A stretch of DNA of 64,000 nucleotides from Cervus elaphus (GCF_910594005.1 NC_057823.1:58154015-58218014), one strand, 5' to 3'. Counted from the stretch's first letter, positions 11,681 through 23,450 are shown. Notes: a model not told the origin generated them from the letters alone. Numbers and translations are program-made.

Positions 11681-12449
11681 TAGTTCTGAACTCCAGGCTG
11701 ATGAGTGTTAGTTTGGAATTATAGTGCGATTGGCCCAGTGGTTAGCATCCTAGAAAGTGTGGTAAAAGGTCAGGATAATACGAGTTGCCATAGGAAATGA
11801 AAAAAAAAAACAAAAACAAGGAAGGAATAGAAGTATGAACGATAAAAGGGAGGGAATGTTGTGGAAAGAGCTGATAGTAGAGATGGGGGACTGAAAATGG
11901 GACCTAAAGCATCCGGATTAGCCACGAGGAGCTAGAAAGCAAGGTCATCCCAGGTGCTGAATGTACATTATAAAACCACTCACCTCCTGAGAAGAACATA
12001 TGCAGCAAGTTTACTTTAAAAACCTCCCTTCTCTTTTGGTTCTCAACTTATTTAAGTTGGTTTACATAAAACTTTCCCAGAATCTTTTTATTTACTTTAT
12101 GTAGAATCATAACAGTACCAATAAAAGGCAGAATAAGAAAATGTTGCTTCCCCTACTTCAATGTTCCACTGCTTTTATAATAAAATTCACCTTCTTTACC
12201 ATGGTTAGAAGGCTCCAGGTAATCTGCCTCTATCCCACTTCAACCGCAGAAAAGGAAGGAAGGAATGAGAAAGGGGAAGGGGAGGGAGGGAGAGACAAAA
12301 AGGGAGGAATCCACATTCGGTAAGAGAAACACTGCTCAATGCTTCTCCAGGAAAAGATCTTTTCCACAATAAAGTATCTTTTATTCTGAGGCTTTTATAT
12401 TTGGCATTTCTCATTTATTAAACTGGGATAACAGCAGACTACAGTTAAG
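11681..12449. other. Intron-like DNA with a purine-rich tract
   Basis: A GGAA/GGGA-rich tract runs at about 12248-12305. No exon was found. A GTGAGTGG donor-like site near 11983 on the minus strand lacks a usable open segment. Confidence 0.4.
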
Positions 12450-12560
12450 AGTTAAAATGTCCTGGTACATACTGTGTGCCAGGCACTGTGCTGAGTGTTT
12501 TATTTGCGTTGGCTCATTTTACCCTCCTATCTGCCGTCCAATGATCATCTTGATTTCATC
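12450..12560 (-). repeat. MIR SINE fragment, antisense
   Basis: The signature 'ctgtgtgccaggcactgtgc' is the reverse complement of the MIR 3' region. Confidence 0.75.
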
Positions 12561-12577
12561 CAAGACAATCAAGATTA

Positions 12578-12860
12578 ACTCTGAATATTCACTAGAAGGA
12601 CTGACACTGATGCTTCAGCTTCAGTGCAATCCTTTGGCCACCTGCTGCGAAGAACTGGAAAAGAGCCTGATGCTGGGAAAGGTTGAGGGCAGTAAGAGAA
12701 GGGTTCGACAGAGGATGAGATGGTTGGATGGCATCACTGCTTCAGGGGACATGAGTTTGAGTAAACTCCGGGAGATAGCGAAGGACAGGGAAACCTGGTG
12801 AGCTGCAGTCTATTGGGATGCAGAGTCAGACACAACTTAGTGACTAAACAACAACAACAA
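12578..12860 (+). mobile_element. BovB LINE 3' fragment
   Basis: It encodes SKRRVRQRMRWLDGITA and then MSLSKLREIAKDRETW, and ends in a (caa)n tail. It is 5'-truncated and diverged. Confidence 0.85.
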
Positions 12861-13725
12861 CCAGGATTAAGAGTCCAGGATTCAGGATCCTAGAACATCA
12901 GAGGGCTGTAGGGTTTTCATGAGACTGCATGCACCTAGTATGATGTTGGGTACACAGCAAGAGTTTTTCTTCCTTTCCCTATCGATCCTGCTCAAAAAGC
13001 CTGATATATATAGAAATCAGATATTTCAGCCCTGCATGCAAACTAAATGACAAGATTCTTCATACACAAATCAATATTTAATCACATCTACAAATTATTT
13101 TAAATACAATGCTTTTCAAGTAGGAATATCCTAACAGACTGTATGACTTCAGTATCATTTTCCCACAGGGGCTACTAAACTCTTGAGTAAGATTCATTTT
13201 TATTTTGATAAGTAACTCAAAATTCTTAGGTGTAACTGCAGAACATTAAATTGATTCAATAATTCAAGATGTCTCTGCTTCATATTATAAATCTTCCTCT
13301 CTTCTTCAGGGGAATATTTAATCTCAGATTTGTAAAGGAAAAGAATATATCCCCAAATAATAAAAATCTAAAAACTTGCAAAGGACACTATATTATTTAG
13401 TCCAGATAAGAAACTCTCACCAAAGACATGAAAGTGGCCCATCCAGTTTAGGGAGTTGTCCTTGGATCAAGTATCACAATGAAAGATGACAGAGCCTTTT
13501 CCATATTGCCCATTTGCAAATGATCCTTGACTTGAAATCAACCTTTTAGTGGCTAAAGGCCTTTAGTCATTGGTCTCCCACACTCCAATGTGACTCAATA
13601 AGTGTATTTTCTTTTTTAATTTTTTTTAAATGTGACTTGTATATAATTTCAGTTTTCCTTAGACTTCGTGCAAAATATGCCTTGTTCATATGTATCTGTC
13701 AGATATAATTAGCAGTAATTTTTTT
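12861..13725. other. Intron-like AT-rich DNA
   Basis: I see no gene, no named repeat and no convincing exon here. Confidence 0.4.
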
Positions 13726-13930
13726 ACTTAGTCGTGTCCAACTCTTGGAGACCCCATGGACTGTAGCCCACCAGGGTCCTCTGTCCACAGGATTTTTCAG
13801 GCAAGAATACTGGAGTGGGTTGCCATTTCCTCCTCTAGGGGATTTTCCAGACCCAGGGATCAAACCTGCATCTCCTGTGTCTCCAACACTGCAGGTGGAT
13901 TCTTTACCTGCTGAGACATCAGGGAAGTCC
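13726..13930 (-). mobile_element. Bov-tA SINE, antisense
   Basis: The reverse orientation is shown by 'cttagtcgtgtccaactctt' at the start and 'gagacatcagggaagtcc' at the end. Near-identical 'cagt(a/g)attttttta' flanks are the target duplication. Confidence 0.9.
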
Positions 13931-14568
13931 AGTGATTTTTTTAAACATCAGGCTACCCTCCCATCCAGTGCCACATCCACCTATGACATTTCTGACAACT
14001 GATCATCTTGCTTAGAAACCTCCATTGATGGGATGCTCTGTACTCCTTATTCCTTCTATCTTAGGCCTCATTACGACACAATCTTTGTTACATTGAAGCA
14101 GCACTGCCTTGGTGCCACCAAAGGGTCCCAGTACCAAGTCTTGTGCCAACTCTTATCCTACCAAACTAAAGGACAATAGGGTTCCTATCAATTCCCTTTA
14201 TTAGCCTTTTTTTTTTTTTGCTATTCATCAGATTTTTATGCTCAGTCATAATTTCCCCTTGTTTTTTCCCCATTCTGAGACAGACAATGGCTAACAGCAT
14301 GCTTATACATTTAATCAGTGAACTGTCTCTAAAAGAATAAATAAATCCAACTGTCGCCTAGACAATAGATAAATCCAATGGATGCCCAGACAATTTCCTT
14401 TTAATCTTTTATCTCTACTCTTCTCCTTCCCCTAAATTCTCAAATTTCTATAATAGCCTTCTTTACAAGCAGGGCCAGTCTGTTGACTTTGAATTATGTA
14501 TTTTCTTTGAACAAAATATAATTTTCCAAAGCCTTATTTTGGTCAAAACCATATCCCACCAAAGCCTG

Positions 14569-14785
14569 TGACTTCCCTGGTGGTCCAGTGCTTAAGAATC
14601 CACCTGGCAATGCAGGGGACATGGGCTCCATCTCTGGTTGGGTAACTAAGATCCCACAGACTGTGGAGAGACTAAGCCCACTCACTGCAACTACTGAACC
14701 CGTGCACCCCAATGGAAGATCCCCATGACATAATGAAGACCCCTTATGCTGCAGCTAAGACTTGACGCAGCCAAAAAAAAAAAAT
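14569..14785 (+). mobile_element. CHR-type SINE
   Basis: The 'gacttccctggtggtccagt' head leads into a body ending 'gacgcagcc' plus an A run. 'atcccacca' flanks both sides as a short target duplication. Confidence 0.9.
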
Positions 14786-14844
14786 ACCAATCAACCCATC
14801 CCACCAGATCTCAACAATACCGAGGCCAACAATTTATCTGGGGC

Positions 14845-15015
14845 TTACTCAATGCTGCGGGGCTTTGCCTACATTATCATATTTAATCCTCTCAACAGTC
14901 CTACAAGGTGATATTTTTACTCTCACCATTACAGGTAAGGAAACTGGGCCTAAATAGGTTGGTCCAAGGTCACATGGCTAGTAAGTAGCCAACCTGGAAT
15001 TTAAACCTGGCTCTC
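14845..15015 (-). repeat. MIR SINE, antisense
   Basis: It has the diagnostic 'ggtaaggaaactgggcctaa' and 'ggtcacatggctagtaagta'. Confidence 0.85.
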
Positions 15016-15574
15016 CCCCACTTTTTCCACAATGGGTACTCACAGTGCGTCTGTGTCTGTGAAATGGGAGGGAAGAGGACACATACACACACATCCTTGT
15101 AGGATCGCTGTGAGGATTCAAGGAGGCAACACACAAAGCTGCTGACCCATGACAGAGTGGCATTAACCACTGCTTTCCATTCCCGCTATGGCCTGGAAAG
15201 TAGCTACTGATTTCCTTATGGACCTGAATCTGACTGGGGGGCCTCACAAACTTAAAGAAGTTTTGCATCTATATGTGCTAGCCGGTATTATGGGATGCCC
15301 ACAACAAGGGACCCTCCTTCAGTTGGTGGTCAGTGACCTGGAGGAAATGTAAGCAGGGCTGACCTTGTGCTTGTTCATATTTTATGAACACAGAGCATAT
15401 TTCACTTGCTCTCGACATCCCCTCTAAGAGTTAGTAATACTGCTGCCTGATAACAATGAGCTTAGCAGGGTAAACCAGCCTTCCTAGGTCACAGAAGTCG
15501 TCTGCAATAGAGACAGAACTAGGCAGAATCTCAGCCTTTTGACAGAACTGATCAGTGAGAGGCTGGGCCCCAGC

Positions 15575-15642
15575 GGGCTGTGCTGAGCACATCACAGGCC
15601 TTGTCTTATTTAACCCTCAAACCCAACCTGTGAAACAGGAAC
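15575..15642 (-). repeat. MIR SINE, first part (split by Bov-tA)
   Basis: It reads 'tgctgagcacatcacagg' then 'aaaccc' and 'acctgtgaaac'. The MIR continues at 15860-15965 ('ggctctcagctagtaagtgc'), so the Bov-tA at 15643-15855 inserted into it later. Confidence 0.65.
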
Positions 15643-15855
15643 GTGTGCTTGTGCTCAGTTGCTGAGTCATGGCCAACTCTTTGTGACCCCGTGGACTGTA
15701 GCCCACCAGGCTCCCCTGTCCATGCACTTTTCCAGGTAAGAATACTGGAGTGGGTTGCCATTTGCTTTTCAGGGGACATTCCCAAACCAGGGATCGAACC
15801 CACATCACCTGCATTGGCAGGCAGATTCTTCACTACTGAGCCACCTGGGAAGCCC
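15643..15855 (-). mobile_element. Bov-tA SINE inserted in a MIR
   Basis: It begins 'tgtgcttgtgctcagttgct' and ends 'gagccacctgggaagccc', a complete antisense copy. Confidence 0.9.
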
Positions 15856-15859
15856 TGAG

Positions 15860-15965
15860 GAAAGAGAAATTCAGATGGGGGAAGAAACGTGATCAAAGGC
15901 TCTCAGCTAGTAAGTGCAGAGTCTAGATTCACATCCAGGTTTTTTGCGACTCTAAGCCCTAAACA
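15860..15965 (-). repeat. MIR SINE, second part
   Basis: Continuation of the MIR interrupted by the Bov-tA at 15643-15855. Confidence 0.6.
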
Positions 15966-17066
15966 CACCACCTCCTCAAAGAGATTTGTGAGGTTTCCTG
16001 TTTGTCATTTTTTCACCTTGGGCATAGTCCTTCCTGCCGTCACAAAGTTATTTTTATCTATATCTGGGTGGCTTTAATCTTACAAATTTAGGGGAGGCAG
16101 GTGAAACCAAATTACACACAGTTCTTGGAACTGTCCTAAGAATAAAAGCACCTCACCACAGCTCCAAATCCATTTCGTGTTCTCTCAATAGTAAGTGAAG
16201 CTCCCTCATGCACCCTGCAGAAATCAGAGGACACACTTGGGCACTGGAAGCGCTTCTGTTTCAGCACAGTATCTGCTGATTAGAACTCCTTGCTTGATCG
16301 TCAAATGCCAAGCCGGAGAGCCCTTACTTCCCCTGAAAGGCCTTTCAGTGCTAAGCATGATCATTGTTTCTTGGGGACAAAACCAGAGGACGAATGAGGA
16401 ATCAGGTTACAACTTGGCCAGCGTCCAAGGGAACATGAGCAACAGAGAGATGTAATAGCTCACCTTCACTGCCCATCCTTCATGTGGCCTGGGAAGTGGC
16501 AGAACCATAAGTCCACAGCACATTTAAGAAGAGATGCTTTTTTTAAAAGCATTTAATTTCACAAAACAAGAGCAGCCAGGGCAAAAAGCTACATATACAT
16601 GCCTAAAAGAGAAAAATCTCTATACACAAAAAACAATCTAAAGATAAACCACCTGCTGTTTTTTAAGCATCAGTCATTTGCAGAGGGGGGAAAAAAAATA
16701 CTGGGTAGCACTTACAGATGCAAAAGTTCTTCAAAATTCCCAGGCCCTGTAATGAACTGATGTGGGAAAAGGAGAGACTGAAGAAATGAAAGTAATAACA
16801 TAGCTGATACTTTTAAAAGTTGCTCTAATATTTTAACTGCTAACTAAATGGGGCATTATTGGTTAATCCTTAGGCTCATACCCTTTGTACTGTTCAGTCC
16901 CAGATACTCCTGTGTGGATGAATAACCCCCATGTGGATAATGTTCTAACTCTAACAGCTGTCTTGAATGTTAATAAAATCTAATAAAATTATTCCCTTCA
17001 ATTAAAAAATCTGAGGCTTGTAAAAAATGTATTCAAACACCCTTCACTTGGTGAACTGCAAGGGTA
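15966..17066. other. Intron-like DNA around micro-exon I
   Basis: Apart from candidate exon I (16464-16488) I see no exon or named repeat. An A run occurs near 16690-16699. Confidence 0.35.
16464..16488 (-). CDS. Possible 25-nt micro-exon I
   Basis: The minus strand shows the acceptor GTTCTGCCACTTCCCAG, 25 bases and the donor GTGAAG|GTGAGC. With the AG left by exon H it would encode R-PHEGWAVK and end in phase 0, exactly what exon J needs to stay open. The two-sided phase match supports it, but the exon is tiny and the acceptor ordinary. If it is absent, exon H joins exon J in a different phase and the protein stops after about four residues (ELE). Confidence 0.3.
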
Positions 17067-18540
17067 GTTCAGTTCAGTTCAGTTCAGTTCAGTCACTCAG
17101 TCGTGTCCGGCTCTTTGCGAACCCATGAATCGCAGCACGCCAGGCCTCCCTGTCCATCACAAACTCCCAGAGTTTACTCAAACTCATGCCCATCGAGTCA
17201 GTGATCGCATCCAGCCAACTCATCCTCTGTCTCCCTCTTCTCTTCCTGCCCCCAATCCCTCCCAGCATCAGGGTCTTTTCCAATGAGTCAACTCTTCACA
17301 TGAGGTGGCCAAAGTACTGGAGTTTCAGCTTCAACATCAGTCCTTCCAATGAACACCCAGGACTGATCTCCTTTAGGATGGACTGGTTGGATCTCCTGCA
17401 GTCCAAGGGACTCTCGAGAGTCTTCTCCAACACCACAGTTCAAAAGCATCAATTTTTCGGAGCTCAGGTTTCTTCACAGTCCAACTCTCACATCCATACA
17501 TGACCACTGGAAAAACCATAGCCTTGACCAGATGGACCTTTGCTGGCAAAATAATGTCTCTGCTTTTTAATATGCTATCTAGGTTGGTCATAACTTTCCT
17601 TCCAAGGAGTAAGCATCTTTTAATTTCATTGCTGCAGTCACCATCCACAGTGATTTTGGAGCCCCCAAAAATGAAGTCTGACAATGTTTCCACTGTTTCC
17701 CCATCTATTTCCCATGAGGTGATGGGACCAGATGCCATGATCTTAGTTTTCTGAATGTTAAGCTTTAAGCCAACTTTTTCACTCTCCTCTTTCACTTTCA
17801 TCAAGAGACTTTTTAGTTCCTCTTCACTTTGTGCCATAAGGGTGGTGTCATCTGCACATCTGAGGTTATTGATATTTCTCCCGGCAATCTTGATTCCAGC
17901 TTGTGCTTCTTCCAGCCCAGTGTTTCTCATGATGTACTCTGCATATAAGGTAAATAAGCAGGGTGACAATGTACAGCCTTGACGTATTCCTTTTCCTATT
18001 TGAAACCAGTCTGTTGTTCCATGTCCAGTTCTAACTGTTGCTTCCTGACCTGCATATAGGTTTCTCAAGAGGCAGGTCAGGTGGTCTGGTATTCCCATCT
18101 CTTTCAGAATTTTCCACAGTTTATCGTGATCCACACAGTCAAAGGCTTTCGCATAGTCAATAAAGCAGAAATAGATGTTTTTCTGGAACTCTCTTGCTTT
18201 TTCGATGATCCAGTGGATATTGGCAATTTGATCTCTGGTTCCTCAGCCTTTTCTAAAACCAGCTTGAACATCTGGAAGTTCTCGGTTCACGTATTGCTGA
18301 AGCCTGGCTTGGAGAATTTTGAGCATTACTTTACTAGCGTGTGAGATGAGTGCAATTATGCGGTAGTTTGAGCATTCTTTGGGATTGCCTTTCTTTGGGA
18401 TTGGAATGAAAACTGACCTTTTCCAGTCCTGTGAACACTGCTAAGTTTTCCAAATTTGCTGGCATATTGAGTGCAGCACTTTAACAGCATCATCTTTCAG
18501 GATTTGAAATAGCTCAACTGGAATTCCATCACATCCACTA
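17067..18540 (-). mobile_element. BovB LINE (RTE), about 1.5 kb of the 3' half
   Basis: This is a long 5'-truncated copy. Its 3' terminus on the plus strand is a tandem (gttca)n run at about 17067-17092, the BovB tail microsatellite. It encodes most of the reverse-transcriptase palm and thumb, but with frame breaks at its 5' part and near 17400. See the pseudogene entry at 17373-18134. Confidence 0.93.
17373..18134 (-). pseudogene. BovB reverse-transcriptase fragment (253 codons)
   Basis: The frame has RT palm motifs: RQGCTLSPCLF around residues 70-80, and then the catalytic box, which reads CADD (residues about 132-135) where BovB normally has YADD. After it come KLNIQKTKIMASGP and VFPVVMYGCESW. 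RTE retrotransposons reverse-transcribe their RNA at nicked target DNA, using an APE-type endonuclease and this RT; the endonuclease part is missing here. Upstream RT motifs lie in other frames. It is an inactive remnant. The Tyr-to-Cys change probably results from a single base substitution after insertion. Confidence 0.9.
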
Positions 18541-18734
18541 AATAAGCAGGGTGGTAAGTAACTCTGCCTCTTGTTCTGAGGCTGATGCAAAATGCTCAGG
18601 GCTGAGGGACAACTATGATTCACACATGTTTGAGATTTGGTCAACAAAGTCAGGCTGCTTGGGAAATTATTTGTTACACTGGCTGGAGTGTGAAAGGGTA
18701 CACTGTGGGAAAAGTAAGATTAACAGGAATATGC

Positions 18735-18965
18735 AGCCTGGTCATCAAGTGTTCAGACTCAGGGTCCGACTGCCTGCTCTGAACAAGGATTCTACCACTC
18801 ACTAGGTGTGTGATCTTTGGCAAGTCAACTCACTTCTCTGAGCCTGCTCATCTATAAATATCATGCTTATCTCAGAGAACTGTTGAGCAATTGGGAGGAG
18901 CTAATGCATGTAATGTATTAAGTATGATGCCTGGGGCAAGAACATGTTCAACAAAATATTACTTG
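18735..18965 (+). repeat. MIR SINE
   Basis: It shows 'accactcactaggtgtgtga', 'ggcaagtcaactcacttctc' and the 3' part up to 'tgcctggggcaaga'. It is nearly full length. Confidence 0.85.
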
Positions 18966-19094
18966 CTACTGTTTTCTTTCCTGTTGCACCAAGAGATAAA
19001 AAGTTTCTCTGCTTTTACGATTTTTTAAAAGACAATACAATGGAAATATTAAGCAATCTTAACTACTTTTAGAAAATAATACACTAGGATATAC

Positions 19095-19200
19095 ATTTGT
19101 TCACTAATTCACTAAATATTTATTCGTCACTGTGTGCTAGATACTGAAGATAATGCGGTAAGATCCACTCAGAAGCCTGTCGTTCAGTGAGGGAGACAAA
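19095..19200 (-). mobile_element. L2-like fragment, antisense
   Basis: It reads 'aatatttattcgtcactgtg' then 'tgctagatactgaagataat', typical of old antisense L2 ends. Confidence 0.45.
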
Positions 19201-19214
19201 AAAACACATTCAAA

Positions 19215-19745
19215 GGGTCATGAAAATACTCACAAACCAATATGGATAAAGAAAATGTGGCACATATATACAGTGGGATATTACTCAGCCATAAAAAGGG
19301 AATGAAATTGTGCCACTTGCAGAGATGTGGAGGGACCCAGAGACTATTATACAGAGTGAATGAAGTCAGAAAAACAAGTATTAGCACATATATATAGAAT
19401 TAGAAAAATACTATAGATGAACCTATTTGCAAAGGAAGAAATAGAGACGCAGACACACAGAGGACAAAGGTATGGACACCAAGGGGGAAGAGCAGGGCAT
19501 GGGGTGAACTGGGAGACCTGGACCGACACATACAGGGACACACCACTGATCCTGTGTACAGAGGGGATGACTATGAGAACCTACTGCCGAGCACAGAGAA
19601 CTCTACTCGGCGCTGTCGTGGCCCGAATGGAAAGAGATCCAAGAAGGGGCCACGTACGAAAACATATTCACTCACGTCGCTGCAGAGCAGACACTACCAC
19701 AACACTGTAAAGCAACTACTTTGCTGTCTTTACAACTACTACTTT
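19215..19745 (+). mobile_element. L1 LINE 3' end (ruminant L1)
   Basis: It carries 'gtgggatattactcagccat', 'aatgaagtcagaaaaacaag' and 'acactgtaaagcaac', the familiar L1 ORF2-end/3' UTR sequence. It continues at 19895-20005 after a SINE insertion. Confidence 0.85.
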
Positions 19746-19875
19746 GTGTAATTGCTCAGTCACGGCCAACGCTTCTGAGACGCCATGGACGGCAGCCCGC
19801 CGGGCTCCTCTGTCCACGGACTTGCCAAGGAAAGTATAGTGGAATGAGTTGCCATTTCCTTCTCCCTGGATATGG
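19746..19875 (-). mobile_element. BOV-A-type SINE unit inside the L1
   Basis: It contains 'gctcagtcacggccaacgct' and then 'gccgggctcctctgtccacg', ending 'tgccatttccttctccctgg'. Confidence 0.8.
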
Positions 19876-19894
19876 GAAGGAAATCCAAAAACCA

Positions 19895-20005
19895 GGTGAT
19901 AAATGTAAACACAGCTGATTCAAGTTGCTGTATAGCAGACATTAATACAACATTGTAAAGCAATGATAGGCCAATAAAAATTAACTTAAAAAAAAGTGAA
20001 TGCAG
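19895..20005 (+). mobile_element. L1 LINE 3' end, continuation
   Basis: It includes 'tgctgtatagcagacattaa' and 'tacaacattgtaaagcaatg' and finishes in an A run. Confidence 0.8.
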
Positions 20006-20134
20006 GAGATGATACCCTGATCTTTCAGCTGTACAATTCAATAATAAACCTTATTCTAATGGTTTCATAAAAAGAAAATACTTACATACCAGTAACATTT
20101 AGGGAATTTTTCTAAGGTAATGGGATAAAATAGG

Positions 20135-20272
20135 AAGGACTCTGTGTATAAAGATGTTTCTCGTGGCCTTGTTTACAATGGTAGGACTCAGAAAGAACTT
20201 TAGTGCTCAATACTAAAGAAATGGTGAAATCAATTGTTATATAACTACTTAATGAAATATTATGTAGTCATT
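20135..20272 (+). mobile_element. Old L1 fragment interrupted by two later insertions
   Basis: The text 'aatattatgtagtcatt' resumes as 'atgcagtcattaaaatgatg' at 20854-20879 and then 'atgatggcttcaaagtttgt' from 21228. A BovB and a composite SINE insertion therefore landed in one L1 remnant running to about 21350. Confidence 0.65.
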
Positions 20273-20853
20273 TTGGGGGGACTCCAAAATCACTGCAGAT
20301 GGTGACTGTAGCCATGAAATTAAAAAAATCTTGCTCCTTGGAAGAAAAGTTATGACCAACCTAGACAGCATATTAAAAAGCAGAGACATTACTTTGCCAA
20401 CAAAGGTCCGTCTAGTCAAAGCTATGATTTTTCCAGTAGTCATGTATGGATGTGAGAGCTGGACTATAAAGAAAGCTGAGTGCCAATGAACTGATGCTTT
20501 TGAACTGTAGTGTTGGAGAAGACTCTTGAGAGTCCTTTGGAATGCAAGGAGAACTAACCAGTCCATCCTAAAGGGAATCAGTCCTGAATATTCATTGGAA
20601 GGACTGATGCTGAAACTGACACTCCAATACTATCTGAAAAGACCCTGATGCTGGGAAAGATTGAAGGCGGGAGGAGAAGGGGACAACAGAGGATGAGATG
20701 GCTGGATGGCATTAACCATCCATTGGTTTGATGACTCAATGGATACAAGTTTGAGTAAACTCCAGGAGTCGGTGATGGACAGGGAGGCCTGGCATGCTGC
20801 AGTCCATGGGGTTGCAAAGAATCAGACAGGACTGAGCAACTGAAATGAACTGG
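20273..20853 (+). mobile_element. BovB LINE 3' end with target duplication
   Basis: It reads from 'ggggggactccaaaatcact' to the 3' terminus 'caactgaaatgaac'. 11-bp target duplications 'atg(t/c)agtcatt' flank it at 20262-20272 and 20854-20864. Several internal deletions are present. Confidence 0.92.
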
Positions 20854-20879
20854 ATGCAGTCATTAAAATGATGGCTTCA

Positions 20880-21225
20880 CTGAGAGCTCTAAGCTGTGCA
20901 CTGCACTACCGAAGCCCTGGCAACCTAGAGCCTGTGCTTCACAAGAGAAGCCACCTCGATGAGGAGCCCGCGCACCACAACTGGGATGTAGCCACCACTC
21001 GCCGCAGCTAGAGAAAGCCCATGCAAAGTAACAAATGCTCAGAGCAGCCAAAAATAAAGTAAATAAATCAGCCTAAAAGATATAAAGAATGAATTATATT
21101 TTCCAATGAGGCTATGTTATGAGACCATGAAATGTAATACTCTAGAATTCATTGAAAAGAAATGTTTCTGTTAAAGGTCAGAGGATATACTAAAATTGCT
21201 ATAAGCAAAATATATTTAAAAAAAA
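20880..21225 (+). mobile_element. Composite insertion: CHR SINE 3' part plus 155 bp and poly(A)
   Basis: A 15-bp perfect duplication 'aaaatgatggcttca' (20865-20879, 21226-21240) brackets it. The first 190 bases are a 5'-truncated CHR SINE ending 'cagccaaaaataaagtaaat'. About 155 further bases of non-SINE sequence end in an A-rich run. This layout resembles 3' transduction. Confidence 0.7.
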
Positions 21226-21394
21226 AAAATGATGGCTTCAAAGTTTGTGTAGTTACTGTGAAATGCATTTGTGATAAAATAGTACTTGAACAAAAGCAAG
21301 ACATAATATTGTACTTATACTATAATTATGAGTGCTTGAAATCTGCACATAAAAGACTGGAAGGAAATACGCCAATTTGAGTTATACTGGAAAG

Positions 21395-21600
21395 ATAACA
21401 GTTATCATTTATGGAGTATTTATTGTGTGGCAAGGTATTTTAAGCACCTGTTTATGCTATTTCCCTTAATTCTCATACTCACAAGGTAGGTACTATTTTC
21501 ATACTTTACCTACAGGGAGGTTAAATTCGAATCCACCCTATAAGGGAGGACTCAGAGATTTAAACATGAGTTGACAGCAAAAACAGGCTCATCGTAACCA
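21395..21600 (-). repeat. MIR SINE, antisense
   Basis: It has 'cacaaggtaggtactatttt' and the preceding 'tggagtatttattgtgtgg', typical reverse-complement MIR. Confidence 0.75.
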
Positions 21601-21664
21601 CTAAATATTTGTCTATCGTGTCATAATGAAAAATTCAGTTTTTGCCTATGACGTCCTTGCATTT

Positions 21665-21880
21665 TTCTTTTTAAATAGTAGTAACAACTGATCATCTACT
21701 GTATACCAAGTCCTCCGCTAAGCATTTTATGTACGTAACTCATTCACCTCTCACAAGTGGTATCTGAAGTAGGTTCCTACATTATCCTCATTTTACAGAC
21801 GACAAAAATGAGACTCAGAAAATTAAGTGGTGTGCCTAAGGTCACACAGCTGGTCAGTATAAGGTATGCCTCTGCTTTCA
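21665..21880 (-). repeat. MIR SINE, antisense
   Basis: It includes 'cattatcctcattttacaga' and 'aaggtcacacagctggtcag'. Confidence 0.85.
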
Positions 21881-23220
21881 AAGAAAGCCAGGAAAAAAGA
21901 ACAGAAATGCCTCTGCTGGAAATATGGTTTAAAACATTTATGTGCAGGTAATACCTACTCAAAACATTTTATATAAAATGTTTTTTAAAACTTTGTTTAA
22001 AAACTGAAAGAGTCTTCTGGAGGGAGTGCAGCAATTTTTTAAATTATGAAATATTTCAAACATATCAAGAAGTGCAGAGAGTAGAAAAACTAGTAGGTTT
22101 TCACAAACATTCATGTCTTAAAAGTAATAAAAGCTACATCCTCAACAAAGGCGAGTGATCAAGAAAAATTTTAATTATAGTCTTTTAAATTCTTCTTAAA
22201 CCAGGTGTCAACATGAAAGGAGTTAATTAACTCTCAAAAACCCACCATTTTTCTTTACCAAGAAAATTCAGAGAAAAGCTGTTTAGCTAGAATCTAAGGA
22301 AGAAAGCTAGACAAAGAATAAGGCAGCAAATCCCAAGCAGCAAATGCAATGCCAAGGCAACTGAAAGAAATATCACCACAACAAACCTGAGTTCCTGAGA
22401 TACAAGGGTCCTTTTCTCCTTAATAGGCAGACACCCCAGCCTGTCCCCCATCATCTACCTCAGGTTCTGCCTGATGTCCCCAGGCCCACAAAGGGTGGAC
22501 ACACCAGAGGGACCCTTCAGCAAGAGATGACATTCTACTGCAGAGTGAGATAAAATAAGAAATGACCACCGACAAGGGGGTAGAGAATGATCAAGATGAA
22601 CAGCTGGACACGTTGAAACACTTGAGGGGCATTTAATTATCACACTCCAGGACTTGAGCACAAAACTGAAGTTTCACTATTAGATGTACCTTTGAGAAAT
22701 TAACTTACCTTTGCAATTCAAGTTGCTCTACAGAGAATTCTGTATTTACCCCTGATGTGAGATGCCTGAGTGACCTTTTCCTGGCCTTGTTGGTCACAGA
22801 GGCTTAATGTAGCACCAAGAATTTAGCTAAATCCAATCCCAATTCTACAACAGACTTGATCCACCAAAGATCTGTGACTAAAATGTACTGAGTCCACACA
22901 TGCTGTGGGGGCAGCCCCTAGTTTTTGGTATTTCAACACAGCCCGGTCAGAGTTGTTTCAGTTTTCAATTCTGTGCCTATCTTGGGTGTACACAATGTAT
23001 GTGAAGATTGACAGTGGCCACCAATTCCTATTTTCTCACTGTCTCTGAACTCACCACAACAGAGTCTGAGAACAGACTCAGAAAAGTAATAGACTGGCTG
23101 GAAATTCCAACCAGAACAGTGAGGAGAGCAAGACTTCAAAATCTCCAAAGATTCTGGTTGGGTGTGAGCATAAAAGATCAACAGAAAAACAAGTGCCAAA
23201 ATGTACAGTTTAAGGTTTAA
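21881..23220. other. Intron-like DNA around exon H
   Basis: Apart from exon H this stretch shows no recognised repeat. Some old L1-like A-rich sequence may be present near 22010-22250. Confidence 0.35.
22709..22751 (-). CDS. Probable coding exon H
   Basis: The donor GCAAAG|GTAAGTTAA on the minus strand is strong. Two acceptors are possible: after CTCACATCAG at 22751 (43 nt) or after GTAAATACAG at 22739 (31 nt). Both keep the same frame, which reads VNTEFSVEQLELQ or FSVEQLELQ and leaves AG. The pyrimidine tract is poor, which lowers confidence. It requires one base from the previous exon. A 22-nt candidate at 27891-27912 (PLVFSDK plus one base, donor AAAG|GTAACT) would bridge exon G to this exon in phase, but its acceptor is weak. 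Confidence 0.45.
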
Positions 23221-23224
23221 GTTT

Positions 23225-23450
23225 CTAGTTCAAAGTCAGGTGTGTACCAAGCTCTGGACACTGGCTGATGACACTGTGCATGTAACTTAATCTCCATGTG
23301 CCTCTGTTCCTTCATCTGTAAAATGGACAACTGGCAATAACATCTCTCCCTTAGAGGATAATTGGGAGAATGCAATGTTCATAAGACAGGGCAGGACCTG
23401 CCTCCTGGTAAACACTCAGCTAATTACAGTTACTAGTATTACTATTGTAT
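23225..23450 (+). repeat. MIR SINE
   Basis: It has 'tccttcatctgtaaaatgga' and a downstream 'tggtaaacactcagctaa' 3' part. Confidence 0.8.
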
